NCBI GenBank assembly: GCA_024180945.1
Contig: JAKSGN010000006.1
Span: forward strand, 1,116,001-1,180,000
Source: Macrophomina tecta
Taxonomy: Eukaryota > Ascomycota > Dothideomycetes > Botryosphaeriales > Botryosphaeriaceae
Length of the DNA: 64,000 bases
Direction: 5' to 3'
In this document: one piece after another, positions 20,678-31,646 of the stretch
Numbering within the stretch: the stretch's first letter is position 1
How the letters are laid out: each line of letters opens with the position of its first letter
Made by a program: the position numbers and the translations under genes
Notes under the pieces: generated by a model
What the model was told of the DNA's origin: nothing
What the model saw: the letters and a program-made list of their open reading frames with translations, nothing else
Database searches by the model: none

Positions 20678-23600
20678 CTAAAATGCCAATTCGTCGCCAG
20701 AGTCGTCCGCCAACAAGTCCACAAAGCTCGTTCTCGGCCGCGGGTCAGATTTCGCAATGCGATTAAGAGGAGAGCTGCGTGCGCCGGCATACCGTGCCTG
20801 TGAATGCGGAGTAACAGTGCCTCTAGGGTTAGCTTGGGGCCGCTGCTTCACGGGCACTGACTTCGCCAGCTGCGTGCTAGCTCTCTTCGAATATTGCGTT
20901 TTAGGAGTAGGTCTCAATGGTGTGGCATGATTTCGATCTTCCTGCACGGGGAGCTGTGCAGGCGCTTTGTCGCCATTGGATATAGGGCGTTGACGAGTCG
21001 ATTTCGTGGTATTGGAACTCAAACTGCATCTTGACGCAGGGGGAGAGAAAGGTTTTGACCTATCGGACGTTTCTATTGCACTCGCGACGCCTTGTGTGGG
21101 TTCCTTCGATGATGATAAATTCTCGCGTTTAGTTTCCAGCATCTTTGTGGACTGACGTGCCGATTTCATGCCCCTATTGCCACCGTTCGACTGTGGGATG
21201 GAAGCCTGCTGCACTGATTCGCTCGAAGAGAAGCTCGCACGGTTTTGGAGGGAAGAATTTGAATTCTCCCCCACTAGACTTCCATTGGCGACTTGAACGG
21301 AGCAGTTCTGGGGCGTCTGTGGTGCTGGGTCGTTGATTGCAGGCATCTGCTCAGGCAGGCTCATGCGTCTCTGCCCAGCATTCATCACCTTAGATAAACC
21401 GAACATGCTCTGCAGTTGCGGATCAATTGGTACTTGCTTCTCTGATTGCTCCAGGGCTGTCGGCTTATCCGATACAGTGAACCGTTTCGGGAAGACTTGG
21501 CGCAAAGCCTTTGGTGGTTCATCTGCAGCCATTATCACACCGTGGTGATCACTTATCACATGATCAGTGGATTGAATGACTGCAGGCTCTTGGAAGGCTT
21601 CTACTGGCTGGGTAATCTCTGGCTGCTGGTGAATGGAAGTCATCTGTGACTCTCTGGGCATATTCCTGGCAGGACTCAGAGTTTTCTTTGTCCGTTTCGG
21701 AAGATTCTCAACTCCAGTATCTGCGCAGCCCGTTAGATTGCCCATTGCCTTCCTCTTTCGGTGTGCGCCAGGGTCGTAGTTGATCAGCCAATTTTCCTTG
21801 ACGCAGAGCTCGGGGCGTCTCGAGTGTTCTCTCGCGTTAGAGTGAGATGCCCACGACTTGCCGCAAAGAGTACAAAGATGTGTGCGCTCCATATTCTCCC
21901 TGACGAGAATATTTGGATTGAAAGCAGCTGGTCTTCCCGTGGTGACATCTATTCCAGGAGGGACAGTGTTAGGAGGGGCTTCCCTTGTGGGAACAGCAGC
22001 TTTGTTTCGCCGTCCTGCCCGGGATATACGGCCTTCCGGTAGCGGTTCGCAGCGCTTGGGATCAGAAAGGTGGTATTTAGCAGAACTCTTTAGTCGCCAG
22101 GCTTTCCCACATCTCCTACAAGCCCATGGCTTAGCTGGATCCCCAGTTTCATATACACCCTCTTGCTCGCTTCCCGATGCGACCACAGGAGAGATGGTCA
22201 TGTTATGGGTTGGCGTCTTATCTTGAATTGGCAATGCGTGACTAGTAGCAGGAGTGGAAGTGTCCTCTGGAGTAGATCGAGTTCGATCCTCGTCAGTCAC
22301 GACCTGCAAGAACGTTTGCAAGAGTTCCGTTTGGTCCGTCAAATTGGCAATCTGCGGCCTGGCCGTCTCGGGATTCTTGGGCACATAAGGCTTCATCCGG
22401 ACCTTGTGCGCCAGAATTGGGCCGCGCTCCAAAGCCTGGCGCACATATTCTGATATTTCACCCTGAGGCTTGTCTCTCCGCGAGAGATACTTGTAGTAAT
22501 GATTCTCCATGCTTCTGGGGTTTCTGCCTGGGAAATAGCGAGCAATTTGTGGCATTGGCAAATTGCGCGATTTTCTGAGCTCAAGGAAGAGCTCGTCATC
22601 CTCTTTTGTCCATCTAGAATGTCGCCTGTGCCTGTCAAGTGGGTTAGACAGTTCAGAGGACTGGCTCTTGGCAGACTGTGCTATGGTAGCACTAGTACTT
22701 TCCGCCTGCATGAAACGGGGCCCACAGTCAATGGGCGTCAACGGAGTTTGCTCAATGGTTCGATTCGGTGCAGGCGCATGGGTCCCACGAGCTCGTCCAA
22801 GATCTTCACCCGATAATGCCCTATCTGTCAGATCACCCCCATTCTCCTTCTGTGCTTCGGCGATTTCGAGTTCTTGAACATAATCGAGATCCATCGGGTC
22901 CTCGTCTTCGATAATGGGTTCGCGCGCAACAAGCCCGCCACTGAGGCCACCACCATTATTCTCAGATGGGGTATGATGTCTTGCCCTACCATTCAACGGC
23001 CCGACTTGTGGTTGGTCCGGCATTTCACCCCGTCCATTGGATGGCGCAGAATCCTGGCGTTTGTACTGAAATCCATCTCCATTGGAAATGCCCAACTCCT
23101 CATGCTGGATGGCGTCCCTGTCGACAGTATTGGATTGTCCATAATTGATTTCACCCACATAGTCCTTATCCTGTTCCTCATACTGGGCATTTTCCCGATT
23201 AGATATTTCCCGTCTCCCCCGCTGGAGATCACCTTCACCCACAGAAACTTGGTTGTCGGACTGGCCAGTGTCCAAATCCACATCATCCTGTTCTTCGTAA
23301 TGAATTTCATCTTGATCAATCGCAACCTGTACGTCACGCTGCTGATCGTGGTTTCCAGGCTCTTCGTGGGTCTCAACCTGAAGCGTGCCCTCCCCACGCG
23401 GGGGGTATCTTGATCTTTGCTGTGAAGTGTGTTCCTGTATCTGTCTGCGCGGTGCGTTGCTGCGAGTACTCGGAGCCCGGATCGAAATGGATTCAGAAGG
23501 GCGGGAACGTCGCTGCGGAAGGCGTCCAGGACGTCCAGTTGCCCATACAGATCTTGATGGTGGATGGCGTGGCGACTCAGGAACCATGGGCCGCCTCCGC

Positions 23601-24475
23601 TGGGATTGAGGCTCATGGCGGCGGGAAGGAACTGAGGGCCGAGGCAGTGGAGGTGCATCCCACACCGGATTGACTGGCCGGTCATTTTCCCGGTAAGCGG
23701 ACATATACTGGGCAATTCCTTGCGCAATACTCTGGCCAAGGGCCTGGAAAAAGGCAGGATCGTTGGCTATGCCCATTCTCTGTGGAGTACGTGGAGCTTC
23801 GGGGGGGTGTCTGGCAGGCCGGTTGCTGGATGGGCGGTTGCGGTGCTGTGAGGCCGAAGCGGATGAAGAAGGGGCAATTGGAGACGCCTGCCAGGTTAGC
23901 GACGACAAAGATGCGAAGACGCCCCCAGGCTGGCTTACGCGCCGGTGGGCGTCTCGCGATGGAGAGCTCAGTAGCTCGTCTTCGCTGTCTTCAAGCTCAT
24001 AGCGCGTGTATGTGTTCTCTTCGTAATCTTGCTCGTCGCCATCAACGTCGTCGACCCAGTCATCAAAGGCTTTGCCGGTGTCGCGTTCGTCCTGTAGCTG
24101 CGCAATGTGACCATTGTCGACGACGATTTCGCCTGTCTCGAGGTCGATCTCATCGCCTATGCCGGAGAAGTCGCGCGAGTATTTCTCGAAAATGTGCTCG
24201 AACGTATTCTTCAGGCGCATGTCATTTTCGTGGCGCTCGCGCTCCAGCTCCGAGAGGTCGTCATAGTGTTCGGCGTCGGTGGGCGGCAGCAAGCTGGGAC
24301 GACGCTCCATGTGGGCGGCGACATGCGTGCGCAGAGGGCGCGGAGGTGCAGTTCCTTCTTCTGCTTGCAGAGAAATTCGGGGCAGGGCGCGAGCGGCGGA
24401 GCGAGAGGAGTTGCTTAGACTTCCGCATCGGGAGAGCGCGACATCGCGTTCGATGCGCGTCACGGGCAGCGGCAA
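20678..24475 (-). CDS. SCM3: Scm3-like CENP-A chaperone with Myb and C2H2-like domains
   Basis: Two exons, 24475-23939 and 23887-20678, around a 51-nt in-frame intron (GTAAGC donor, CTAAC branch, GGCAG acceptor), giving 1,248 residues. The Scm3 motif lies at residues 85-130: MRLKNTFEHIFEKYS, then RDFSGIGDEIDLETGEIVVD and NGHI. In Scm3/HJURP proteins this binds the centromeric histone H3 variant and loads it at kinetochores. Near residues 604-650 a Myb/SANT repeat (WTKEDDELFLELRKS with PGRNPRSMENHYYKYL) predicts DNA binding. Two zinc-finger-like modules follow, CRRCGKAWRLKSSAKYH (about 768) and CTLCGKSWASHSNAREH (about 848). This larger build is known for filamentous-fungal Scm3. Most of the rest is charged and disordered. 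A downstream Met at residue 56 (MERRPSLL) is an alternative start. It is divergent from ATG6. Confidence 0.9.
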   Translation of the reverse strand: MPLPVTRIERDVALSRCGSLSNSSRSAARALPRISLQAEEGTAPPRPLRTHVAAHMERRPSLLPPTDAEHYDDLSELERERHENDMRLKNTFEHIFEKYSRDFSGIGDEIDLETGEIVVDNGHIAQLQDERDTGKAFDDWVDDVDGDEQDYEENTYTRYELEDSEDELLSSPSRDAHRRVSQPGGVFASLSSLTWQASPIAPSSSASASQHRNRPSSNRPARHPPEAPRTPQRMGIANDPAFFQALGQSIAQGIAQYMSAYRENDRPVNPVWDAPPLPRPSVPSRRHEPQSQRRRPMVPESPRHPPSRSVWATGRPGRLPQRRSRPSESISIRAPSTRSNAPRRQIQEHTSQQRSRYPPRGEGTLQVETHEEPGNHDQQRDVQVAIDQDEIHYEEQDDVDLDTGQSDNQVSVGEGDLQRGRREISNRENAQYEEQDKDYVGEINYGQSNTVDRDAIQHEELGISNGDGFQYKRQDSAPSNGRGEMPDQPQVGPLNGRARHHTPSENNGGGLSGGLVAREPIIEDEDPMDLDYVQELEIAEAQKENGGDLTDRALSGEDLGRARGTHAPAPNRTIEQTPLTPIDCGPRFMQAESTSATIAQSAKSQSSELSNPLDRHRRHSRWTKEDDELFLELRKSRNLPMPQIARYFPGRNPRSMENHYYKYLSRRDKPQGEISEYVRQALERGPILAHKVRMKPYVPKNPETARPQIANLTDQTELLQTFLQVVTDEDRTRSTPEDTSTPATSHALPIQDKTPTHNMTISPVVASGSEQEGVYETGDPAKPWACRRCGKAWRLKSSAKYHLSDPKRCEPLPEGRISRAGRRNKAAVPTREAPPNTVPPGIDVTTGRPAAFNPNILVRENMERTHLCTLCGKSWASHSNAREHSRRPELCVKENWLINYDPGAHRKRKAMGNLTGCADTGVENLPKRTKKTLSPARNMPRESQMTSIHQQPEITQPVEAFQEPAVIQSTDHVISDHHGVIMAADEPPKALRQVFPKRFTVSDKPTALEQSEKQVPIDPQLQSMFGLSKVMNAGQRRMSLPEQMPAINDPAPQTPQNCSVQVANGSLVGENSNSSLQNRASFSSSESVQQASIPQSNGGNRGMKSARQSTKMLETKRENLSSSKEPTQGVASAIETSDRSKPFSPPASRCSLSSNTTKSTRQRPISNGDKAPAQLPVQEDRNHATPLRPTPKTQYSKRASTQLAKSVPVKQRPQANPRGTVTPHSQARYAGARSSPLNRIAKSDPRPRTSFVDLLADDSGDELAF

Positions 24476-24685
24476 CTGTGGGCTTCAGGCCTGGCTCGTG
24501 CGCCTGCGTCATGAGCCCCGGTCACTACACTGTGAGCTGCCGAACCAGGACAACAGCTGCCGTCCACTTCAACACCAAACGCCGCATTTCCTCAGCTCAG
24601 CTTGTTCGCCACAAACTCCATGGCACTGCCATGCGCACGCCACCTTCCATAACCCTTCATCTAAAGCTGTTGTTTGCAGCCCGCA
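24476..24685. promoter_or_regulatory. Short bidirectional promoter between SCM3 and ATG6
   Basis: Only 210 bp separate the two start codons, so both core promoters must overlap or adjoin. No obvious TATA box was seen. If the residue-56 start of SCM3 is used, the gap grows to about 375 bp. Confidence 0.6.
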
Positions 24686-26165
24686 ATGTATTGCCAGAAG
24701 TGCCGCACGCCGGTCAAACTTGACGGCTCGCTCGAGGACCTGAATCCTGCTGCCTTCAAGCTGCTAACAGGTGATGCACATATGAAGTACAAAAGGCGTC
24801 TCAGCTTGTTGACTTGGCACAGACTCCACCGCCCCGTCGGCACAGCAGCGTCCCCTCACCGTACATCAATCACGCCCTGCCTACTCGCAAGACCGTCGCG
24901 ATGCATACGATCGAGTCGCCAGCAAGGCTCCGCAGCCCACATTCCGCCGTATCATCCCCTCGAGTCGGCATGGCCGCGAATCCAGGCACCACCCATCCAT
25001 GTCCTTCGTCATGCTCACCGAATCGCAAGTCGTACCGCAGGGTCCCCACATCGTCCCCGATGCCGGGAAGCTGGATAGCGCAGGTCTCGAGGGCGACCAA
25101 AATATGTCGGATAAGATGGAGACGGTGCAGCGCCTTTTCGAGGTGCTCTCTGCCCGCTCCGATATCGACCAACCCATCTGTGTCGAATGCACCGACATGC
25201 TTGTCGAGGGCCTGCAGAAGCGCTTGTCGACTGCTACGAAGGAGCGCGATGCCTACGTAGAGTACCTTCGCCAAGCAAATGCCGATATTCCGAGTGAAGA
25301 GGAAGTGGCCCAAGCACGCAAGCAGCTGGAGGACGCCCGCAAGGCCGAGGATGCGGCAATGGCAGAACTTGAGCGGCTGGAGCAAGAGAAAGCAGCTATG
25401 GACGAGGAGCTGCTGGCACTGGATGCTGAAGCACAGGAACTGGACAAGGAAGAAGAGGTTTTCTGGAAGGAACGTAATGCTTTTGCAGTAACACTATCGT
25501 CGTTCCAGAGCGAACGCGACCGCATCAACAACCGGTACGATCACGACATCAAACAGGCGCAGCGTTTGCAACGCACGAATGTGTACAACGACACATTTAC
25601 TATCGGCCATGATGGTAACTTCGCGACTATCAACGGCCTGCGGCTGGGCAGGACGTCGGCAGTCATGGTTGGTTGGGAGGAGATTAATGCAGCTTGGGGA
25701 CAAACCTGCTTGCTCCTGGCAACAGTTGCCGAAAAGGTGGGCTACACCTTCAAGGGCTACCGCCTGTGTCCGATGGGATCCACTTCAACCATCGAGAAGC
25801 TTGACTATCCCCCTTCTGCTTCGACTGATGACGCAGCGCATCCACCTAAACCCAAAGTGACGGTGCTGGAGCTATACTGTAGCGGAGACCTCCCGCTTGG
25901 CCTGAACTTCTTGCACAGAAGGTTTGACAACGCCATGGTCGCATTCCTGGAGTGCTTGCGACAGATGGACGAATTTGGGTTCAAGTTGCCGTACACAATC
26001 CGAAAGGACAAGATCCGCGATGCGAGCATCAAACTCAGCTTCAACCAGGAAGAAACATGGACGAGGGCATGCAAAGACACCCTAATTTGCTGCAAATATC
26101 TGCTTGCGTCCACAAGCGACATGGACCAGCGGCAGCGCAGCGCCACGCCATCAAATAGGCGGTAG
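24686..26165 (+). CDS. ATG6: Beclin 1 / Atg6 / Vps30, PI3-kinase complex subunit
   Basis: Two exons, 24686-24770 and 24823-26165, across a 52-nt intron, giving 475 residues, usual for filamentous fungi. The N-terminus MYCQKCRTPVKLDGSLEDLN has the CxxC pair seen in fungal Atg6. Residues about 130-285 are rich in Glu, Lys and Leu and form the long coiled coil (EEEVFWKERNAF, QAQRLQRTNVYNDTF) that pairs with Atg14 or Vps38. Residues about 285-475 are the evolutionarily conserved domain, with FTIGHDGNFATINGLRLGR, WEEINAAWGQTCLLL and YCSGDLPLGL. The protein is a core subunit of Vps34 PI3-kinase complexes I (autophagy) and II (endosomal sorting). The ATG at 24999 would skip the CxxC part and is not favoured. 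Confidence 0.95.
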
Positions 26166-27207
26166 ACGGCGTTTCCCTGGATGTCGAAGTGCTCGTCCGG
26201 ATGCGTATATCCTAGTCGCCCGGGCAATTGCTTCGAGTACGATTATGCGGCGTACGGGGTATTCAAGTCTCGGATGAAACGAGTTTACACACTGACGGGC
26301 ATGAATATGGCGTTATAGCAGCTGGGGCGGGGTTCCTGGTGTTTTAGATAAGGGCACGACACGCAAGGTGCGCGTTTGATGAGAGCAATTTCGGAAATGA
26401 GTCGCAGCGGCGGCTGGGAGACACGACCATCAGGCCGAAAGTGTGGGGTTTAAGAGTTCGCCGACGCTAGGAGTTAGGGGCCGCCGCCGGCAGCATCAAG
26501 AATCATGCAGCCACAGTCGTACGTTGCTGTCCTGCCGGTGTGCCGCAAAGCGCTGCATCCCATCTGCGAGGTGATGACGGCAGCTGCGGCGTTTTCAGGC
26601 AGAATCTCGGCATACAACAACACCCCGGCCTCATGTGATGGCGTGTATAGACTTAGGGTGTTGCGCGGTGTTTCAATGTTTCCTTATCCGGGATTGCGGC
26701 ATGCCACGCTCGCAGGGGTACTGGGCCCGATAGACTAGCAATTCCAACACGATCCGCTGGGCACCACTTGCGCGCGCCAAGCGCTGCAACGCTCCTTTCC
26801 ACGCTGCTCGCGTCCAATCGCCACTCGTCCCGCGAACTTTTTTTCCCGCTGGAGCACTAAAGCAGCGGCCACGAAGCCGGCGGCGACTCGAGAGAGATGG
26901 AGGGGTGAGGAGTGTGATCCCGGCAGCCCTACCAGCCGAGCCTTAAGTGTCACCAATTCCTCTACTTTATTAGCTGCGCGCGTACACCTTCGCGCTCCTC
27001 CTCCTCTCTCTCACCCGGCTCATGTCTCGTCCTCAACATCGCCGCCGCTCTTTGCTCTGACTACCACGTCGCCTCCGTCTCTCACTTTACGCATAGGTTC
27101 AGTACGCCGCCATGGACTTATGACCCGACCAGATTAGACCACATCCTCGAAAAAAGAATCCACCCGATTGCTTGCCAAACGAGCATTCCCGACAAGACTC
27201 GCCACCA
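26166..27207. other. Intergenic: ATG6 3' flank and GT25 promoter
   Basis: These 1,042 bp contain no supported gene. The right half is pyrimidine-rich (for example CTCCTCCTCCTCTCTCTC near 26995-27012), as is common in fungal 5' leaders and promoters. Confidence 0.5.
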
Positions 27208-28508
27208 ATGCTACCCTTCACCCACTCGCGCCGCTCGAGCGCCATCCTCGCCTTCTTTCTTGTCGCATTTCTGCTACTTCTCTGGAAGCATGAAGAAGCC
27301 ACCGCAACACTACCTTCGTCAATCTCCAGCCTCACACCTGCAGTTTGGTCCGATTATCTGTCGGCTGGCGATGTGGCTCCGCTGGTCGGCACCGCCAACG
27401 CCACGCTTGGAGTAAGTAGATCTCCACCACGCGCGCCACCATCCCTGTTTCCCATCCCTACTTCTTCAGGACGAAGCGATCAGCATTCCACCGACCCGCC
27501 GAACGAAACACTAATGCAAACTTTGCTCCCCAGTTTGATGCCATCCTCGCAGTCTCCCCCTACTCAACATGGCGCTCCGACGGTCTACACGCCGCCGCCC
27601 GACGCACGAACCTTTCCGTCACCATCCCCCCGCAGCGCCCTCCGACGCCCGAAGAGGTCGCCGAATTCCTGGCGCGCAACCTGGCAGGCAATCTTAATGA
27701 AGGCAGCGCGAAGGCCTGGCTCGGCCACCTGCAGGTCCTGGAGGCTGCGCGCAACTTCTCATCGGCACTCATTATGGAAGACGATGCCGACTGGGACGTG
27801 AAGATCCACGAACAAGCGGCGCTGGTGGCAGAGGCGGTGCGGAACCTGACCGTGCCGAAGACAGAGACAAGGGAATGGCCCTGGGGCGAGGACTGGGATG
27901 TAATATGGCTGGGACACTGCGGCGAGCGACTGCCGTACGAGGATGAGGACGACGCCGGCGACGTCATCGAGGAGGAGTCGGGAGAGGCAGAGCAGAATGA
28001 GAGCCTCGAGGTTAAGGTCAAGACGCCTACGACGGCCGAGAAGAAGATGGAGAGGAGATCCCCGCTCCCTCCAGGCATGGTCCCCGGCGAGGACGACTAC
28101 ATCACGCTCTATGACCCGACTCTCCCTCCCACCATCGGCTCCTATGACCCACGCATGTCGGGCGACAGCCAGGAAACTCGCTGGGTGCAGCATGCAGCCG
28201 GCCCCATCTGCACCTTCGCCTACGCCGTAACTGGTGCGTCGGTCGCTCGCATGCTCGCCATGAAGCACGGCAACGAGCAGGCGTTCGATCTCTGGATGCA
28301 CACGCGCTGCCGCAACCGCGAGCTGCGCTGCTTCACCGTAAACCCGGAAATGTTCCACCACCATATTGCTGCGGGTCTACCCTCGAGTCTGGTGAACGAA
28401 GGGCAGGTAGACAACGGTGGAAAAAACTACACCGAGAATATCATGTACAGTGCAAGATGCAACTGGAACCGCCCTGACGATCAGCTAATCAGCTGTCGGT
28501 CGCGGTAA
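27208..28508 (+). CDS. Glycosyltransferase family 25-like protein
   Basis: Two exons, 27208-27411 and 27534-28508, with a 122-nt intron (GTAAGT donor, CCCCAG acceptor), giving 392 residues. I chose the ATG at 27208 (MLPFTHSRRSS). Residues 13-30 are a hydrophobic signal-anchor (AILAFFLVAFLLLLW), predicting a type II Golgi or ER membrane protein. The catalytic domain starts with FDAILAVSPYSTWRSDGLHA, then KAWLGHLQVLEAARNFSSALIMEDDADWD. The EDDADWD motif is the GT25 donor/metal site. Later WDVIWLGHCGER and CTFAYAVTGASVARML fit fungal GT25 (LPS/procollagen galactosyltransferase-like) proteins. An acidic insert near residues 190-225 is variable and of low complexity. The sugar donor and acceptor are unknown. 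Confidence 0.82.
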
Positions 28509-29967
28509 AGCACGTATGCGTACGTTTCCGACGTTCCGGAAGGCGAGAAAGCAGTTCCATTCTGGGCTTCAACCTGCACAGTTTTCAGGGGTTGGAAAAT
28601 ATCATGCTTGAGGGGCTGATGCTCCTCTTTCTGCGAGTCTTCTTTTCACCTGTTTATATCATCATCGGTCGCATTGGTTTCTTGCGGTTTCAGTCCTCTT
28701 CGCTTCTCAATACCCCCTTTGCCACGAAACTTCTTTTCCTCTCCTTTTTTCAGGACGTGCACGGTCGATGCCTATATATCAGTTAAGAGAAATCGATTAC
28801 TTGATGCCTGCAATTCGATTAAGCAAAACCTCGTGGCCTCCCTCTGTGTTTCAGACCGCTTTCCACAGTGCCGACAACACCACTCGAACAGTAGGGTAGA
28901 CAATCAACCCGCAAGCTCCTTCCGCTTCTGCTAGAGATACCCGCTTTTTATCGATATCTTTTTTACTTTTTTTTGTTTTTGGATCCAATACCAATACATC
29001 AACCTAGTCCACCCCCTCTTTGTCTTCCACCACGCCAGCCCACAACACGCATCACGATCTCTTTGTCCCAGATAACCCATGACATTCTGCTTGCCCGGCC
29101 ATTTCCCCTCCACCCTCAAATTCACAATATCTACCCCGCGTAAACAGCACATCACAAGCACACTCACACACACACACACAAGCCTGGCACAACACACCGT
29201 TGACATCACGGCGAACTACACACACACACACACACATCTACGTCCAGTCCATCCAAGCGCCCAATGCGGCGCCTCCTCCCAGCGACTTTCTCCCTCTTCG
29301 ACGCCGGCATCCCTGTCTGCATCGGCGACTATGCCAGCGTCATGATCGATCGCAACGACGGCGACGACAGCCTGGCCCAGATGCCGACTATTCCCTTGTC
29401 CGCTTGCAGCAACGACGACGCCTGCGGGAAGAGGCTTGGCGCAGCAGACGGGATTATTACGCGCGAGAAGGCCGCGGATGACGGCGGGTGGGTGGTGCAC
29501 CAAAGGAAGGGAGGGAGGACGCAGGCCGACACGTGCCATGAGGAGCGCGAGCGAGTTGGGGAGGGGGGGGGGCATGTTCCGAGCGGGGGACTGGAGGCAG
29601 ATTGGCGAGGAAGTTCTGAGCAGACCCTTTTTGGAGAAATTCTTTGGATTCAGTTCACTAATTGAATTCTTTTCTTCCCAACGCTGATCATAAGAGGTAG
29701 CTAAGACGTAATCTTGTACAAGCAACACGAACAATAAAAAAAAAAGAAAGAAAAAATTCAGCTGAAAGCCGTCAACAGATAAATGGACCAACATATCACA
29801 AAGCGATGCCGAGTCGGACCACCTTACTCGCGCCACCTGTTCGTCACCCACCCTTCTCTCCACAATCGACAATCCCCGCGACTCGCGTCACGCAAGTACA
29901 TGCGCCACGTTTTACAAAACATTCTGCCCACCTGCCACACCGCTCCTCCCTACATCTCCATCACACC
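28509..29967. other. Intergenic region with CA-dinucleotide tracts
   Basis: A gap of 1,459 bp between convergent genes. It holds two short CA microsatellites. It also holds an ORF at 29264-29665 (133 codons, starting MRRLLPATFS) that I do not trust: no family resemblance, no introns, and a G-rich run near its end. Confidence 0.45.
29165..29236. repeat. Two (CA)n microsatellite tracts
   Basis: Alternating CA runs at about 29165-29181 and 29219-29236 are separated by some 37 bp of unique sequence. These are simple repeats likely to be length-variable between isolates. Confidence 0.9.
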
Positions 29968-31646
29968 TCACGAACTCCTTTTCCTCATCCCCACCTCCAA
30001 CGCTAACGGCTTCCTCAAGAATCCCTCCCTCGTCTCCATCTCTCCCTGGCGCAGCTCAAACTCATACCGCCTAAACACCGTACTGACGATAAGCGCCAGC
30101 TCCATCTCCGCGACATTCCTACCAACACAGGCCCTGGGGCCGTAGCTGAACGGGATGAAGGCGGCCTTCTGCTTCTCAGTGGCGGCTTCCCAGCGCTCAG
30201 GGCGGAAGGCGTCGGCGTCCGGGCCCCAGATGTCGGTAGAGTGGTGGATGGTGTAGCTTGGGACGGAGAGCACGGTACCGGGCGGGAAATAGTGGCCAGC
30301 GATGGTGACGCCGGCGCCGACGACCATGCGGGGCAGGCCGAGCGAGGAGGTGCTGTGGATGCGCATGGTCTCTTTGATGACGGCATCGAGGCTACAGTGA
30401 CGTTAGTATTCCGCGCGGCTACGATACTTGCGTCGGCAGACTTACTATGGCAGATCCTTGACCATATGGAACTCAGGCACGGTGTCGATGTTGGGAATAG
30501 CGGCGTCGAGCTCCTTCTGGAGCTTCTTGATGACGTGCGGGTTGCGGAGGCAGTGGTAGAGGAGGGCGCAGGACGTGTTGCTGGTGGTGTCGCTGCCGGC
30601 GATGAGCTGGGTCAGCGCCTCGGCGGTAAGCTCCTGGCGGCCCAGCTTCTCGCCCTTCTCGTCCTTGCCTTCCATTAGGCGGGCGAGAAGATCGACGCGG
30701 TCGATCTTGTCTGCGTTGTCGAGCCGCTGCTTGACGCGTGCAACGGCGATGCCGGCCAGGTTCTCGACTGCCTCGACGCCCTTGGAGAAGAAGGGGTCGG
30801 GGAAGTACTTGGCCCACGGCTTAATCCAAGGCATGCAGCCGATCGTGCTGTTTGTTCCGTCAGTCCGTGAGGCCTTAACGCTGTAATCCTTAGGCATCAC
30901 TTACGCGGAAACCTCCCCTCTCCGGTTCAGCACCTCAATGGCCGGAGCCGTCTTGGGCGGCGCATCCGGGCTCTCCCGCACCTCTGCGAGATCCTTGCCC
31001 TTCTCCAACATGCCAAAGGGCGCACCGAAGGCCAGATCCCCGATGATGTCGAAGGCCAGGTAGTTGAACCAGTGCAAAGCATCCATGTGTGCCCAACTGC
31101 CCGACTCCTTGGCCATGCGGTCCCATTGCTTCACCAGCATTTCCAAGTTGGCATGCATGTACTGCTCAAACTGACCGATTGACTTGGCGCTGAAGGTGTG
31201 GGCGACGGTCTTGCGCTTGCGGGTGTGCTCGGCGCGGTCGCGCGTGTTGAAGAGGCCGCGCTGGATCGAGACGAAAGCGTCGTAGTATTCACTGAGGGAT
31301 GTGAGGTCAGTCGTCGACAGAGAGGAAGAGGCGGGCGGGAGCCGGATACTCACCTCTTGAGAAAGCCATTTCCGTGACCGTAGATGAGCGGAATGGCGTC
31401 TGCGTCTGCGACCGAGACGTGGTGCGGCTGGATGCGCACCAGCTTGCCCATCTTCTTGTGGATTTCGTGCACAGCGAGGTAGCGGCGTCCCTGGCGACAC
31501 TGCCATAGCAGCCAGATGTTGGAAAATTGTGCGGGGAAAGGGGCGGGGATGTCGCGGATGGCCTTGTTGCGCAGGTAGGGCAGGAGGTAATAGAGGATGG
31601 GCAAGGCAAGTAGCGCCCATGGAGTGAAAAGAATGTCGAGGATCAT
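29968..31646 (-). CDS. bphA: Cytochrome P450, benzoate 4-monooxygenase-like (CYP53)
   Basis: Four exons: 31646-31354, 31291-30905, 30847-30446 and 30391-29968. The introns of 54-62 nt have GTGAGT/GTAAGT-type donors, and the product has 501 residues. The N-terminus is a membrane anchor ([15 protein letters not shown]) followed by a proline hinge ([11 protein letters not shown]). The I-helix is [18 protein letters not shown], the ExxR helix is [13 protein letters not shown], and the haem loop [17 protein letters not shown] holds the axial Cys. The wording of the N-terminal half ([42 protein letters not shown]) matches the CYP53 family. Those enzymes para-hydroxylate benzoate in the ER, feeding the 4-hydroxybenzoate/protocatechuate route and detoxifying plant benzoates. 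No other gene of that pathway is adjacent. Confidence 0.88.

Noticed and set aside
29264..29665. 133-codon ORF beside the CA repeats
   Set aside because: It has no family resemblance, includes a G homopolymer and low-complexity end, and lies between convergent genes.
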